Origin: Ferrimonas balearica
GTDB taxonomy: Bacteria > Pseudomonadota > Gammaproteobacteria > Enterobacterales > Shewanellaceae
Direction of reading: 5' to 3'
Assembly (NCBI RefSeq): GCF_019802055.1
Contig: NZ_JAHVHW010000004.1
Span: 744,001-808,000 of the forward strand
DNA: 64,000 bases
In this document: positions 8,187 to 15,968 of the stretch, piece after piece
How positions within the stretch are numbered: the first letter of the stretch is position 1
Layout of the letters: every line of letters starts with the position of its first letter
The notes under the pieces: generated by a model
Seen by the model: the letters and a program-made list of their open reading frames with translations, nothing else
What the model was told of the DNA's origin: nothing
The model's database searches: none
Position numbers and translations under genes: made by a program

Positions 8187-9548
8187 ATGCACCGTTCCCT
8201 TCCTCTGATTCTGAGCGCCGGGCTGTTGGGCTGTTCGCCCGCCCCGGAGCCCGCCGATAACGCCCTCTGGCAAGAACCCTTTCCCGAGCAGTACGCCAGT
8301 TGGCTGACCACCGATGAGGATGTTGGCCAGGAGGATGAACTGGCCCGCCGTCCCGCCATGGTGGTGCTGTGGGCGGGGTCCGGCTTTGCCAAGGACTACA
8401 ACACTCCGCGCGGCCATCGCTACGCGGTGTCTGACGTCACCCACACCCTGCGTACCGGCGTTCCCCCCAAAGGGCCGGAGGAAAAGGGCTACTCCGCCAG
8501 TTGCTGGACCTGCAAAACCCCGGATGCCCCACGGCTGATGGCGGAGATGGGTGAACAGGCTTTTGCCGCCAGTGACTTCACCAGCCTGGGCACGGAGATG
8601 GCCAATACCGTCGGGTGCGCCGACTGCCATCAACCGGAGAGTTCGGCATTGCACCTGGCCCGCCCCCATGCCCGCAAGGCGATGGAGAAGATCCATCTGC
8701 CCTTTGAGCAGCAGACGCCCGCCATGCAGGGTGCGCAGACCTGCGGCCAGTGTCACGTCACCTACTACTTCCAGCCGGAAGCCCATAACCAGGTCAACAT
8801 TCCCTGGATTTTCGGCAGCACTGCCGACGAGATTGAGCGCTACTACGACACCCGACGCTTCTACGAGTGGCTCCACCCCATCTCCCGCACCCCGATGCTC
8901 AAAGCCCGCCATCCGGACTTTGAAACCTGGAGTCGCAGCCCCCACGCCGAGGCAGGCGCCACCTGCATCGATTGCCATATGCCTGAGCGCAGCAACGCAA
9001 AAGGGCACAGTTACACCGACCACAACGTCGGTCAGGCTCTGGCGAACTTCGATGACACCTGCGCCGGTTGTCATGAGAGTAAGGGCGCGCTGTCCGCTGC
9101 GCTGGCCAAGAACAAAGCCGAGATCGAAGCCGCCCGGAACGAGGTGGAGTCGCTGCTGGTAAAGGCCCACTACGAAGCCAAAGCCGCCTGGGACGCCGGA
9201 GCCCAGTGGGCCCAGATGGACAGCCCCATTATGGATATCCGTCACGCCCAGTGGCGCTGGGACTTCGCCGTGGCCTCTCACGGCATCCACGCTCACAACC
9301 CGGAGGAAGGGCTGGCGCTGCTTGCCGTCGCCCGCCAACAGGCCAATATGGCCCGGGCCAAGCTGGAGTTGCTGCACGAGCAGTTAGGCGTCACCGAGGT
9401 GTACTACCCGGACCTGAGTTCCAAAGCGGCGGCTCAGGCCTCAGTGGGAATGGACATGGCCCGATTTGAAGCGGAGAAAGCGGAGTTTATCCGCGATGTT
9501 GTGGCCCCACGCTGGCCCGCCGCCGCGATGCGGGGCGCACCGCACTGA
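8187..9548 (+). CDS. nrfA: ammonia-forming cytochrome c nitrite reductase
   Basis: A 453-residue pentaheme enzyme that reduces nitrite to ammonium with six electrons in the periplasm. Heme sites in order: CWTCK (106-110), the lysine-ligated catalytic heme that marks NrfA, then CADCH (144), CGQCH (186), CIDCH (260) and CAGCH (292). KGHSYTDHNV carries the downstream histidine ligands. The start at 8187 has CTAAGGA upstream. The N terminus ends in LLGC-SPAPEP, which reads as a lipobox, so the mature enzyme may be lipid-anchored and, with Ser at +2, sent to the outer membrane; the E. coli enzyme is soluble. No nrfH, nrfB or nrfCD partner is nearby, so electrons must come from a cytochrome encoded elsewhere, such as a CymA-type quinol oxidase. 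Confidence 0.92.
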   Translation: MHRSLPLILSAGLLGCSPAPEPADNALWQEPFPEQYASWLTTDEDVGQEDELARRPAMVVLWAGSGFAKDYNTPRGHRYAVSDVTHTLRTGVPPKGPEEKGYSASCWTCKTPDAPRLMAEMGEQAFAASDFTSLGTEMANTVGCADCHQPESSALHLARPHARKAMEKIHLPFEQQTPAMQGAQTCGQCHVTYYFQPEAHNQVNIPWIFGSTADEIERYYDTRRFYEWLHPISRTPMLKARHPDFETWSRSPHAEAGATCIDCHMPERSNAKGHSYTDHNVGQALANFDDTCAGCHESKGALSAALAKNKAEIEAARNEVESLLVKAHYEAKAAWDAGAQWAQMDSPIMDIRHAQWRWDFAVASHGIHAHNPEEGLALLAVARQQANMARAKLELLHEQLGVTEVYYPDLSSKAAAQASVGMDMARFEAEKAEFIRDVVAPRWPAAAMRGAPH

Positions 9549-9560
9549 GCCAGTAAAAAA

Positions 9561-9610
9561 CCACCTGCATAGCAGGTGGCTTTGATTAGCCCCCTTCAAG
9601 GGGGCTTTTT
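9561..9610 (+). terminator. double hairpin after nrfA (left end of the long element)
   Basis: The first hairpin is CCACCTGC-ATA-GCAGGTGG at 9561-9579. The second is AGCCCCCTT/AAGGGGGCT at 9588-9606, followed by five T residues. It lies 12 bases after the nrfA stop and should end that transcript. It is also the left boundary of the two-copy element. Confidence 0.7.
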
Positions 9611-10021
9611 GGTTTATGGGGATGCCACAGGCATGTGACTTCAGAGGTATCATTACCCCCTTTGCCGGGAGCGGCCCGGCGGCCGCCAGAAGGGCTAACG
9701 CCCCTCTGGACTCCCCTATGCCTCCGGCGCGACGAAAGCCCCTGCTCCCTCTCCTTTCCATTTCAGCTCTGGCCAGACTCGCTTCCATGCTCGGCTGGCC
9801 ACTCGGGCCTTCCATGGCCCTCGGCTTCATTCCCAGTCGCTCCCGCTCGGCGCCGCGAGTCGGCCAAGGTGGACGGCTTTCGCCGTGAAAGATCTGCGAC
9901 AACATCAAAATGGATTCAATTTCGTGGCAATTCTGCTTATTCGTTTACGCGGAATTATTTAGAAATCCCAACTCTACAGGCAGAGCCCCGAGGAAACGAT
10001 CACCACCTCCATAGGAGGTGG
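9561..10021. repeat. long structured intergenic element, copy 1
   Basis: About 460 bases of non-coding sequence shared with 58371-58993. It is bounded by two matching hairpins, CCACCTGCATAGCAGGTGG at 9561-9579 and CCACCTCCATAGGAGGTGG at 10003-10021, in direct orientation. Inside are further palindromes: a GCGGCC/GGCCGC stem near 9670, a CCAGAAGGGC/GCCCCTCTGG stem-loop near 9685-9708 and a CGGC-TTTC-GCCG hairpin near 9880. ORFs that cross it have no family support and differ between copies. Two copies in the same orientation, both between converging genes, suggest a mobile or non-autonomous element or a structured RNA. Confidence 0.75.
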
Positions 10022-10036
10022 TTTAAGGCTGACAAT

Positions 10037-10065
10037 AAAAAAGCCGGCCACATGGCCGGCTTTTC
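10037..10065 (-). terminator. terminator of the 128-residue hypothetical gene
   Basis: AAGCCGGCC-ACAT-GGCCGGCTT at 10041-10062 is a perfect nine-base stem with an A-run before it and T residues after it, so it can work in both directions. On the minus strand it lies 20 bases after the stop at 10082. Confidence 0.75.
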
Positions 10066-10081
10066 TAATGTCATCGGGGTA

Positions 10082-10468
10082 TCAGTCTCGTCGCTGGGCC
10101 TCCCGCGCCGCAAGCAACTCCTCATCAAACACACCCGAACGGACCGCTTCAAGCAGCTTGGCCCGCATCCGCATCACCTCCCCTCTCGGCACCCGCAAAC
10201 GGCTGCATTGAGGCTGGATACGGTCCAGCGGCAACACCACTTTTCCCAACTTGAGCGTCAGGATTCGGTGATCATCACCATCGCTGGTTTCAAAGACGCG
10301 GGCGCGGATCTGACACTCCTCCAGCGTCAGTTCCCAGATCCGTTTTTTGACTTTGTTGCCCGCACCTGAATTCACTAAAACGTACGGGCGAAAGCACTCC
10401 AAAGCGCTGTAATCCCTTTGACTTGTCTCCGTCATGTTATCTCCCTGCAAGGCCACGACTGTTTTCAT
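10082..10468 (-). CDS. hypothetical protein, 128 residues
   Basis: A soluble, charged protein that I do not recognise. It has no signal peptide, membrane span or known motif. The middle (RIWELTLEECQIRARVFE, then DDHRILTLKLGKVVLPLDRIQ) looks like a small beta-rich fold, and the last 35 residues are Arg/Glu-rich and probably helical. Two starts are possible: ATG at 10468 with GGAGG six bases upstream, or an in-frame ATG at 10435 with GGGAG seven bases upstream. The gene stands alone, with its own terminator next to the long element. The long untranslated region upstream (10469-10781) is rich in inverted repeats. Confidence 0.55.
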   Translation of the reverse strand: MKTVVALQGDNMTETSQRDYSALECFRPYVLVNSGAGNKVKKRIWELTLEECQIRARVFETSDGDDHRILTLKLGKVVLPLDRIQPQCSRLRVPRGEVMRMRAKLLEAVRSGVFDEELLAAREAQRRD

Positions 10469-10781
10469 TATTCCCTCCGTCCCTGTCGAATAGGCGGAGG
10501 GTTGATAGCCACTTAATCAAGCCCTGAAACACTTGTCCATGATCCCCCCTACGGGTCGCGACTCAGCACGTATGCAATATGAAGAAAGTTGCTGCGGGTT
10601 AAAGTTATGTTATCAGTCGGAGAAAATTACTTATCCGGAAATTCCCAATTTCGAGAAATGGCCCTGCCACTCAGGAGTGAGTCGTTTCCAGGGTTCACTC
10701 CTCCTCACCCTGATATTTCATCAGGCTCTCGCAAGGACGATCCCGGCCCCCCTTCAGCGGTCCCCTGAGTGACAGGCACGA
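10469..10781. other. intergenic region with nested inverted repeats
   Basis: No credible gene is present. Several complementary segments nest: CACTCAGG (10668-10675) with CCTGAGTG near 10765-10772, AGGAGTGA (10673-10680) with TCACTCCT (10695-10702), and CCTGAT with ATCAGG around 10709-10725. The region could form a structured leader for the minus-strand gene at 10082-10468 or a small RNA. The first part (10469-10660) is comparatively AT-rich and may hold the promoter of that gene. Confidence 0.3.
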
Positions 10782-10803
10782 AAAAAGGCACCCGAAGGTG
10801 CCT
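10782..10803 (-). terminator. terminator of the decaheme cytochrome gene
   Basis: On the minus strand GGCACC-TTCG-GGTGCC is followed by six T residues, a strong intrinsic terminator with a stable tetraloop, 55 bases after the cytochrome stop. Confidence 0.85.
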
Positions 10804-10857
10804 TTACCATTTGCAGGGACTCAACGGGGGCGGCACACAACCGCCCCTCTCGCTGAG

Positions 10858-13056
10858 TTACAGCTCATGGCCATGGTGAGCCATGACTTTCTCAGGGCTG
10901 TGACAGGTGGCACAGGCTTCCTGAGCCGCTTTGGCGTCGTCTTTCACTTCACCAAAGTAACCGCCGTTACCGCGGATGTGAGCCATCGCTGCATCAGACA
11001 GGTACTTCTGGTGGCAGCTCATGCAAGCGGCGGTGTCGGAAGAGGCGTACCAGGTAGCAGCTGCAGGGTCACCAATCTTCTCAGGCAGTGCATGGGCCTG
11101 ACCGGCGTTGCGACCCAGCTCGAAGCCGTAGTTCAGACCGCCCCAACCTTCATTGGCAGAGTGGCAGGTCATACAGTCGGTCTTCAGCAGAGTGCCGCTG
11201 CCGCCGTGGCCATTGTCATGACCTTCCGCTTTGTGCGCCTTGTACATAAAGCTGGTGGACTTCAGGCCGCCAGACGCGGAGTCAGTCTTCAGCTGCTTGT
11301 CGTTGGTGTGGCAGGAGATGCAGTTCACGCCATTGGAGTCATGGTAGAACTCCATGCTGTGACAACCGAAGCACTTGCCATCGTCAACGATGGAGCGACG
11401 CGCGTCTACGGTGGCATCCGGATCACCCAGGATGGTGCGGTAGCCATCGGTCTGAACGTAGGCCGGGTAAGCGCCCTCGGTGGTGCAGGCGGTGCGAACG
11501 TCACTGTGCGGCTCGAAACACACCTTCAGTACCGGCAGGATCTCCAGGGTGCGGGTGGTGATGTCCAAAGGCAGATCCAACACATAGGTCTTGGTGCCTT
11601 TAACCTTCTGAGTCACAACACTGAATACGCCATCGGCATACACAGTGGATCCATCACCCTTCAGGCTGAAGCGACGGTGGTCGTAGGTGGTGCCCACGGT
11701 GGTGGTGCCATCGTCAGAGGTGATCTCCTGTGCCGGGTAGTCTTTCTCTACGTCCCAGCTCACCACCATGTAGGGGTTGGAGTAACCCTGCTTATAGATC
11801 TCATCTTCGGTAACGGTATTGCCCTGGTCATCCAGCACTTTAACGTCGAAGGTCAGCAGGTTCTCGGCGTTGATGGCAACATTGGAGACCTCAACACTGT
11901 AGTCCTTGGCAGCGGCATACGGTGCTTTGGCCTGAGTGTGGTCAACCGCACCGTGACAGCTCACACAAGTCATGCCGTCCGGCACCTCGAAGGTACCGTG
12001 CTGAACCGGGCTGGCAGTGTGACAGCCGATACAGGCGTTGCCGTTGGCGTTGGCCATCCACAGTTCACCGTCCGCCAGCTCTTCGTTCGCTACGTGACAT
12101 ACTGCGCAGTCCATAAAGGGCTTGGTGGGGAACGCCGGATAATCAAAGGCGTGCGGGCCGTGGTAGCCCTGTACGGTGTAGGGCATGTCAACTTCGACAC
12201 CATTCTCCATGCCTTTCCGGTTCGGGCCCATATGGATAGCGTGGATCATATGACCCAGCTCAACAGAGACACCGTTCGGATCGGTCACGACGCCGTTGTG
12301 ACAGGACTGGCAGTTTTCCATGTCGAGACGGCGGCCACCGTGGGCCTTGAGGCTGTCAGGCTGGTGACAGGTGTAGCAGGTTTCCATCGCAACCAGGTCA
12401 CGGGTTTCAATCCCTTCCTGCGCGTTGGTGGACGGGATCCAGTCGTAGTGCGCGTTCTCCGCCAGCTCATGGCCGGAGGCGTACTCGAACTGCATCTCGA
12501 TGGCGATGCGCTGGGTCAGGTCCGCATCAAACACAATGCCAGCGGCATCTTCGTAGCTGCTCAGATCGGTGGTGAAGGTGTAGGTATAAGTACCGTCACC
12601 ATGGTCCACCAGGCACTCAGGGCAGTCTTTCAGCTTTTCAAAGCCCTGCTCGAAGGTGGTGCCATCGTCGTTGGTGGTTTCGTTCAGCAGCGACATCCAC
12701 TGCTTCAGCTCGCCAGACTCTTCCAGTTCCAGCTGTGCCAGAGAGAAGCGGAAGTCGTGATCCGGATTCTCACCGCTCAGCCCGAACAGGCCAACGCCCT
12801 GGCGGTTGGCCAGGTCGAAATCAACGGTAATGATGCCGTCGGCATAGCTGGCACCGCTGATCTGAGCCACCGCTTCCGCGGCCATATCGATGTGCAGACC
12901 GGAGGTACCCGGCTTGCCATCTTCACCCGGGTTTCCGGGGGTACCAGGCGCACCGTCCTGGCCATCTTTGCCGTCGTCACCGGAACAGCCGGTCACGCCG
13001 AGGGCTACCGCAGACGCGAGCAGCAGCCATAGTGGTTTATTATTGATTTTGTTCAT
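10858..13056 (-). CDS. OmcA/MtrC family decaheme c-type cytochrome (lipoprotein)
   Basis: A 732-residue outer-membrane cytochrome for extracellular electron transfer. The signal peptide ends in a lipobox (A-L-G-V-T-G-C, Cys 24). A collagen-like G-x-y segment of about 30 residues follows (DGKDGQDGAPG to GKPGTSG), perhaps a flexible stalk. Ten CxxCH heme sites run from about residue 228 to 718: CYTCH, CQSCH, CAVCH, CIGCH, CVSCH, then CFGCH, CISCH, CMTCH, CMSCH, CATCH. The two groups of five match the pentaheme domains of MtrC/OmcA, separated by a beta domain at roughly 370-510. GGAG lies ten bases before the ATG. No mtrA or mtrB (periplasmic decaheme and porin) is adjacent, so it must dock with a conduit encoded elsewhere. 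Transcribed alone with its own terminator. Confidence 0.93.
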   Translation of the reverse strand: MNKINNKPLWLLLASAVALGVTGCSGDDGKDGQDGAPGTPGNPGEDGKPGTSGLHIDMAAEAVAQISGASYADGIITVDFDLANRQGVGLFGLSGENPDHDFRFSLAQLELEESGELKQWMSLLNETTNDDGTTFEQGFEKLKDCPECLVDHGDGTYTYTFTTDLSSYEDAAGIVFDADLTQRIAIEMQFEYASGHELAENAHYDWIPSTNAQEGIETRDLVAMETCYTCHQPDSLKAHGGRRLDMENCQSCHNGVVTDPNGVSVELGHMIHAIHMGPNRKGMENGVEVDMPYTVQGYHGPHAFDYPAFPTKPFMDCAVCHVANEELADGELWMANANGNACIGCHTASPVQHGTFEVPDGMTCVSCHGAVDHTQAKAPYAAAKDYSVEVSNVAINAENLLTFDVKVLDDQGNTVTEDEIYKQGYSNPYMVVSWDVEKDYPAQEITSDDGTTTVGTTYDHRRFSLKGDGSTVYADGVFSVVTQKVKGTKTYVLDLPLDITTRTLEILPVLKVCFEPHSDVRTACTTEGAYPAYVQTDGYRTILGDPDATVDARRSIVDDGKCFGCHSMEFYHDSNGVNCISCHTNDKQLKTDSASGGLKSTSFMYKAHKAEGHDNGHGGSGTLLKTDCMTCHSANEGWGGLNYGFELGRNAGQAHALPEKIGDPAAATWYASSDTAACMSCHQKYLSDAAMAHIRGNGGYFGEVKDDAKAAQEACATCHSPEKVMAHHGHEL

Positions 13057-13160
13057 GGTTCATCATCTCCATAGAGTTCTTGCCCTCGTCACTGAGGAAA
13101 ACTCAGGGAGCAAAATAACCTGACTTGAGAAAGGGTTAATTGACCCGCCTCGCACAAAAA

Positions 13161-13281
13161 TTCGCCCAATCATTAAGCAGGGTTCGGCGCCATGATTGCC
13201 CCCTGATTCGCCCAAACATTGGCGCAGACATTCTTGAATTGGTTCGGTTTTATGACCGATTTCAGAGCCCAGTTCGCCCAA
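13161..13281. promoter_or_regulatory. three direct repeats of TTCGCCCAA
   Basis: TTCGCCCAA occurs at 13161-13169, 13207-13215 and 13273-13281, all in the same orientation. The first two extend to TTCGCCCAA(T/A)CATT. They fill the 241-base region between the divergent decaheme gene and the YqfO-like gene. Spacings of 46 and 66 bases may reflect binding of an unknown regulator; the third copy lies 16 bases before the plus-strand start codon. Confidence 0.4.
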
Positions 13282-13297
13282 CTCAGGAGGCCGGTTT

Positions 13298-13612
13298 ATG
13301 GCGTTCAAAAAGCTGGAGTGCTACATCCCCAATGCTCACCTTGAGGCGGTTCAGGAGGCCCTGTTTGACGCGGGTGCTGGCAAGATTGGTCAGTATGACC
13401 GCTGCTGTTGGGTCACCGAGGGACGGGGGCAATATCGTCCCCTGTCGGGCAGTCAGCCCTTTATGGGTGAAGTGGGACAACTGCACACCACGGCAGAGGT
13501 GAAGCTGGAGCTGGTGTTTGAGGCAGAATTGAAAGAGAAAGTGGTGGCCGCCCTCAAGGCAGCACACCCCTATGAAACGCCGGCGTATCAGATCATCGAC
13601 GCCGAGAGTTAA
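13298..13612 (+). CDS. YqfO/NIF3-like small protein
   Basis: A 104-residue protein matching the YqfO-type ferredoxin-like module found inserted in NIF3 proteins. It opens FKKLECYIPNAHLEAVQEALFDAGAG, has the glycine-rich GQYDRCCWVTEGRGQYRPLSG loop, and closes with AAHPYETPAYQII. The stand-alone version is common in gammaproteobacteria and is related in fold to CutA/PII. Its function is not established; metal or nucleotide binding is a guess from the fold. GGAGG lies seven bases before the ATG. Its stop is four bases from the converging GGDEF/EAL gene. Confidence 0.75.
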   Translation: MAFKKLECYIPNAHLEAVQEALFDAGAGKIGQYDRCCWVTEGRGQYRPLSGSQPFMGEVGQLHTTAEVKLELVFEAELKEKVVAALKAAHPYETPAYQIIDAES

Positions 13613-13616
13613 CGAT

Positions 13617-15959
13617 TTATTGAGCGAAGGGCATTGCGCACTCGCTCTGCCCCACGGACCAGGGCGCCGTTCCCGCCAGATCAGCCCGCAGCAGTTTCTC
13701 AAAAGCCTCGGCGGGCAGCGCCGGGCTGTAATGGAACCCCTGGCCGAGCTGACAGCCGTGATCTTTCAAAAAACGCGCCTGCTCCAGGCACTCAATCCCC
13801 TCCGCGACCACATTCAGCCCCATCGCCTTGGCCATCGCCAGAATCGCCTCCACCAGACAGCGGTCGGAGTCCTCGGTGTTCAGCTTCTTCAGGAAGGAGC
13901 GGTCAATCTTCAGTTCGCTGAAGGGAAACTGCTGCAGATAACTCAGCGCCGAGTAGCCGGTACCAAAATCGTCGATGGCCAGACGCACGCCCATGTCCAC
14001 CAGCGCATGCAGCTTGCTGTGCAGATCCTTATGGTTGTCCAGCATCAGGCTTTCCGTCACCTCCACCACCAGTTGCTCTGGCGGAAGTCCGCTGCGGGAC
14101 AGCGCCCTCTGTATGCTCTCCTGCAACGCTTTGCCCTGGTGGAACTGCGCACTGGAGACATTGACCGCCATTGCCAGTGGCGTCAGCTGCTGCCAGCGAG
14201 ACGCGTGCTCACTGGCGGTGGACAGCACCTGTTCGAAGATGCGGTGGATAAGCCCGTTACGCTCCGCCAGCGGGATAAATTCCGCCGGTGAGATGGGGCC
14301 CAGTTTGGGGTCGGTCCAGCGCACCAGCGCCTCCGCCCCAACAATGCGGCTTTGCGCTAGGTCGAGCACCGGCTGGTAGTGCACCTCCAGACGGTTGCAC
14401 TCAATCGCTTCGCGCAACTTGGCATCCAGCTGCATCCGCCGCTGCACCATCTGGTTGATGCCCTCATCGTAGAAGCTGAAGTCGTTGCGTCCCTTCTCCT
14501 TCACCCGGTAGAGCGCGGCATCGGCCCGTTGAATCAGCTGCTCGGCGTCCGCCCCATCGTCAGGGTAGAGCGCCATACCGATACTGGTGCTGACGTAGAA
14601 GGTTTCCCCCTCCACGTTAAAGGGGGAGTCAAACAGGCGAAGCAGCGTCTGGGCCCGGCGGCGGGCTTCGTCGCGATCGCCAGTGTGCGAGAGGATCAGC
14701 AGGAACTCGTCCCCGCCAAAGCGGGCCACCACATCCTCCTCCCCCACTGCCAGGTTCAGACGTTGAGCGCTGTGCACCAGCAGTTGGTCACCGCAGTGGT
14801 GTCCCTGGGTATCATTGATGTGCTTGAAGTTATCCAGGTCGATAAACATCAGCAGCACCTGCCCCTGCACCGACTCTGCTTGCTGAATCGCCCGCTCCAG
14901 CGCCTGCTGCCCCGCCAGACGATTGGCCAGGCCGGTCAGGGTGTCGTGACTGGCCTGATACGCCAGCATCTGCTCCGATTCCTGCCGTCTCGCCACCTCC
15001 TGATGAAGGCGCTCATTCTGCAGAGAGAGACGTTGCTGCTGCTGTTTGGAGAAACTGACTTTGGTTTGCAACACCAGGTTGTTGTTGTTGATGCGGAGCA
15101 GGAAGAAGAAGCCCACCATCACCGGGATGGCCAACAGCGAGATACCGGCGATAAACCAGCGGGAGGTGAAGAGATCCCGGTTACTCATGGGCTGGAACCA
15201 GCCCCGGATCTCAAAGGGGGTGTGCAGTACCGGAATGTGCTGGTAGAGGTTATTGGACTCCAGAAAGTCCAGTTCGCCAAAGGTGTTCCAGGCGATCATC
15301 GGCCCCTTGGGCGTCATCAACTCCAGACGGCTGGCCTGGAAGTCGTGCTCCTGAGACGCCAGCAAGCGGCGGATCTGCTCCGGGTTCAGCTCCGCCAGCA
15401 GGGTGGCCTGGGGTTGGTCATGGCGCAGTACGGAGACCAGTTGCAGGATGGAGAGCTTCCCTCCCCTTACCGTGGTCAAGAGCCGGGGCAGGCCGGGCTC
15501 GAGGCGCATCTCCTCAAGGGGCAATTGGCTGAACTGAGGTTGAGTGGGATCGGTATCGGCAATCACCCGACCGTTCAGATCCAGCAGGATCAGGCGCTTG
15601 AATACCGGCTCACCCTCTTTGAGGTAGTCGTCCTGACACTGCTCCAGCATGGTTGAGAGCTTGTGCAGGCTCGCCCCCAGGCCATAGGCCATCGACATTC
15701 CCAGCGCCCGGTTGGCAAAAAAGGTGTAGACGGTTTTGTCTTCGGCCAGGCTGGTCAGCTCCGCTTCGCTGTTGTCGAAGAAGTACTGCAAGTCCCGGGC
15801 GTAGTTGTTCACCCGCAGTGAGACTTCGTTGTCCTGGTGGGCACGGAGCCGGGTCTGCCCCTCATGGGCCACCAGCAGAAGCAGCACCAGGTAGCTGATC
15901 AGCAACAGTCCGCCAAACAGGAAGGCGTGCTGAGAATTGGGCCTACGAAACAAGGGCAT
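13617..15959 (-). CDS. membrane GGDEF-EAL protein (c-di-GMP turnover)
   Basis: A 780-residue inner-membrane signalling protein. One membrane span near residues 14-34 and a second near 270-292 flank a periplasmic sensor region of about 240 residues. A short coiled coil (KQQQQRLSLQNERLHQE) leads to a GGDEF domain with intact GGDEF at about 415 and an EAL domain starting with EALVRW at about 540. The RxxD inhibitory site is absent (GEED instead). In the EAL domain, NVSSAQF, E-V-T-E-S and DDFGTGYS are present, so phosphodiesterase activity is likely; whether the cyclase half is active cannot be told. It starts nine bases after a periplasmic binding protein gene, so the two are probably a ligand sensor and its c-di-GMP output. 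Confidence 0.9.
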   Translation of the reverse strand: MPLFRRPNSQHAFLFGGLLLISYLVLLLLVAHEGQTRLRAHQDNEVSLRVNNYARDLQYFFDNSEAELTSLAEDKTVYTFFANRALGMSMAYGLGASLHKLSTMLEQCQDDYLKEGEPVFKRLILLDLNGRVIADTDPTQPQFSQLPLEEMRLEPGLPRLLTTVRGGKLSILQLVSVLRHDQPQATLLAELNPEQIRRLLASQEHDFQASRLELMTPKGPMIAWNTFGELDFLESNNLYQHIPVLHTPFEIRGWFQPMSNRDLFTSRWFIAGISLLAIPVMVGFFFLLRINNNNLVLQTKVSFSKQQQQRLSLQNERLHQEVARRQESEQMLAYQASHDTLTGLANRLAGQQALERAIQQAESVQGQVLLMFIDLDNFKHINDTQGHHCGDQLLVHSAQRLNLAVGEEDVVARFGGDEFLLILSHTGDRDEARRRAQTLLRLFDSPFNVEGETFYVSTSIGMALYPDDGADAEQLIQRADAALYRVKEKGRNDFSFYDEGINQMVQRRMQLDAKLREAIECNRLEVHYQPVLDLAQSRIVGAEALVRWTDPKLGPISPAEFIPLAERNGLIHRIFEQVLSTASEHASRWQQLTPLAMAVNVSSAQFHQGKALQESIQRALSRSGLPPEQLVVEVTESLMLDNHKDLHSKLHALVDMGVRLAIDDFGTGYSALSYLQQFPFSELKIDRSFLKKLNTEDSDRCLVEAILAMAKAMGLNVVAEGIECLEQARFLKDHGCQLGQGFHYSPALPAEAFEKLLRADLAGTAPWSVGQSECAMPFAQ

Positions 15960-15968
15960 AGTGAGCGA

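Noticed and set aside
9635-10369. 244-codon plus-strand ORF across the long intergenic element
   Set aside because: It has no recognisable domain, no ribosome-binding site that stands out, runs over terminators and antisense through the 128-residue gene, and the reading frame is not kept in the second copy of the element.
10798-13032. 744-codon plus-strand ORF opposite the decaheme cytochrome gene
   Set aside because: Antisense to a protein with ten heme motifs and a lipoprotein signal; it has no features of a real protein.
13298-13612. RTX toxin-related label sometimes given to proteins like the 104-residue one
   Set aside because: The sequence is a small YqfO/NIF3-type cytoplasmic fold with no repeats, signal peptide or toxin domain.
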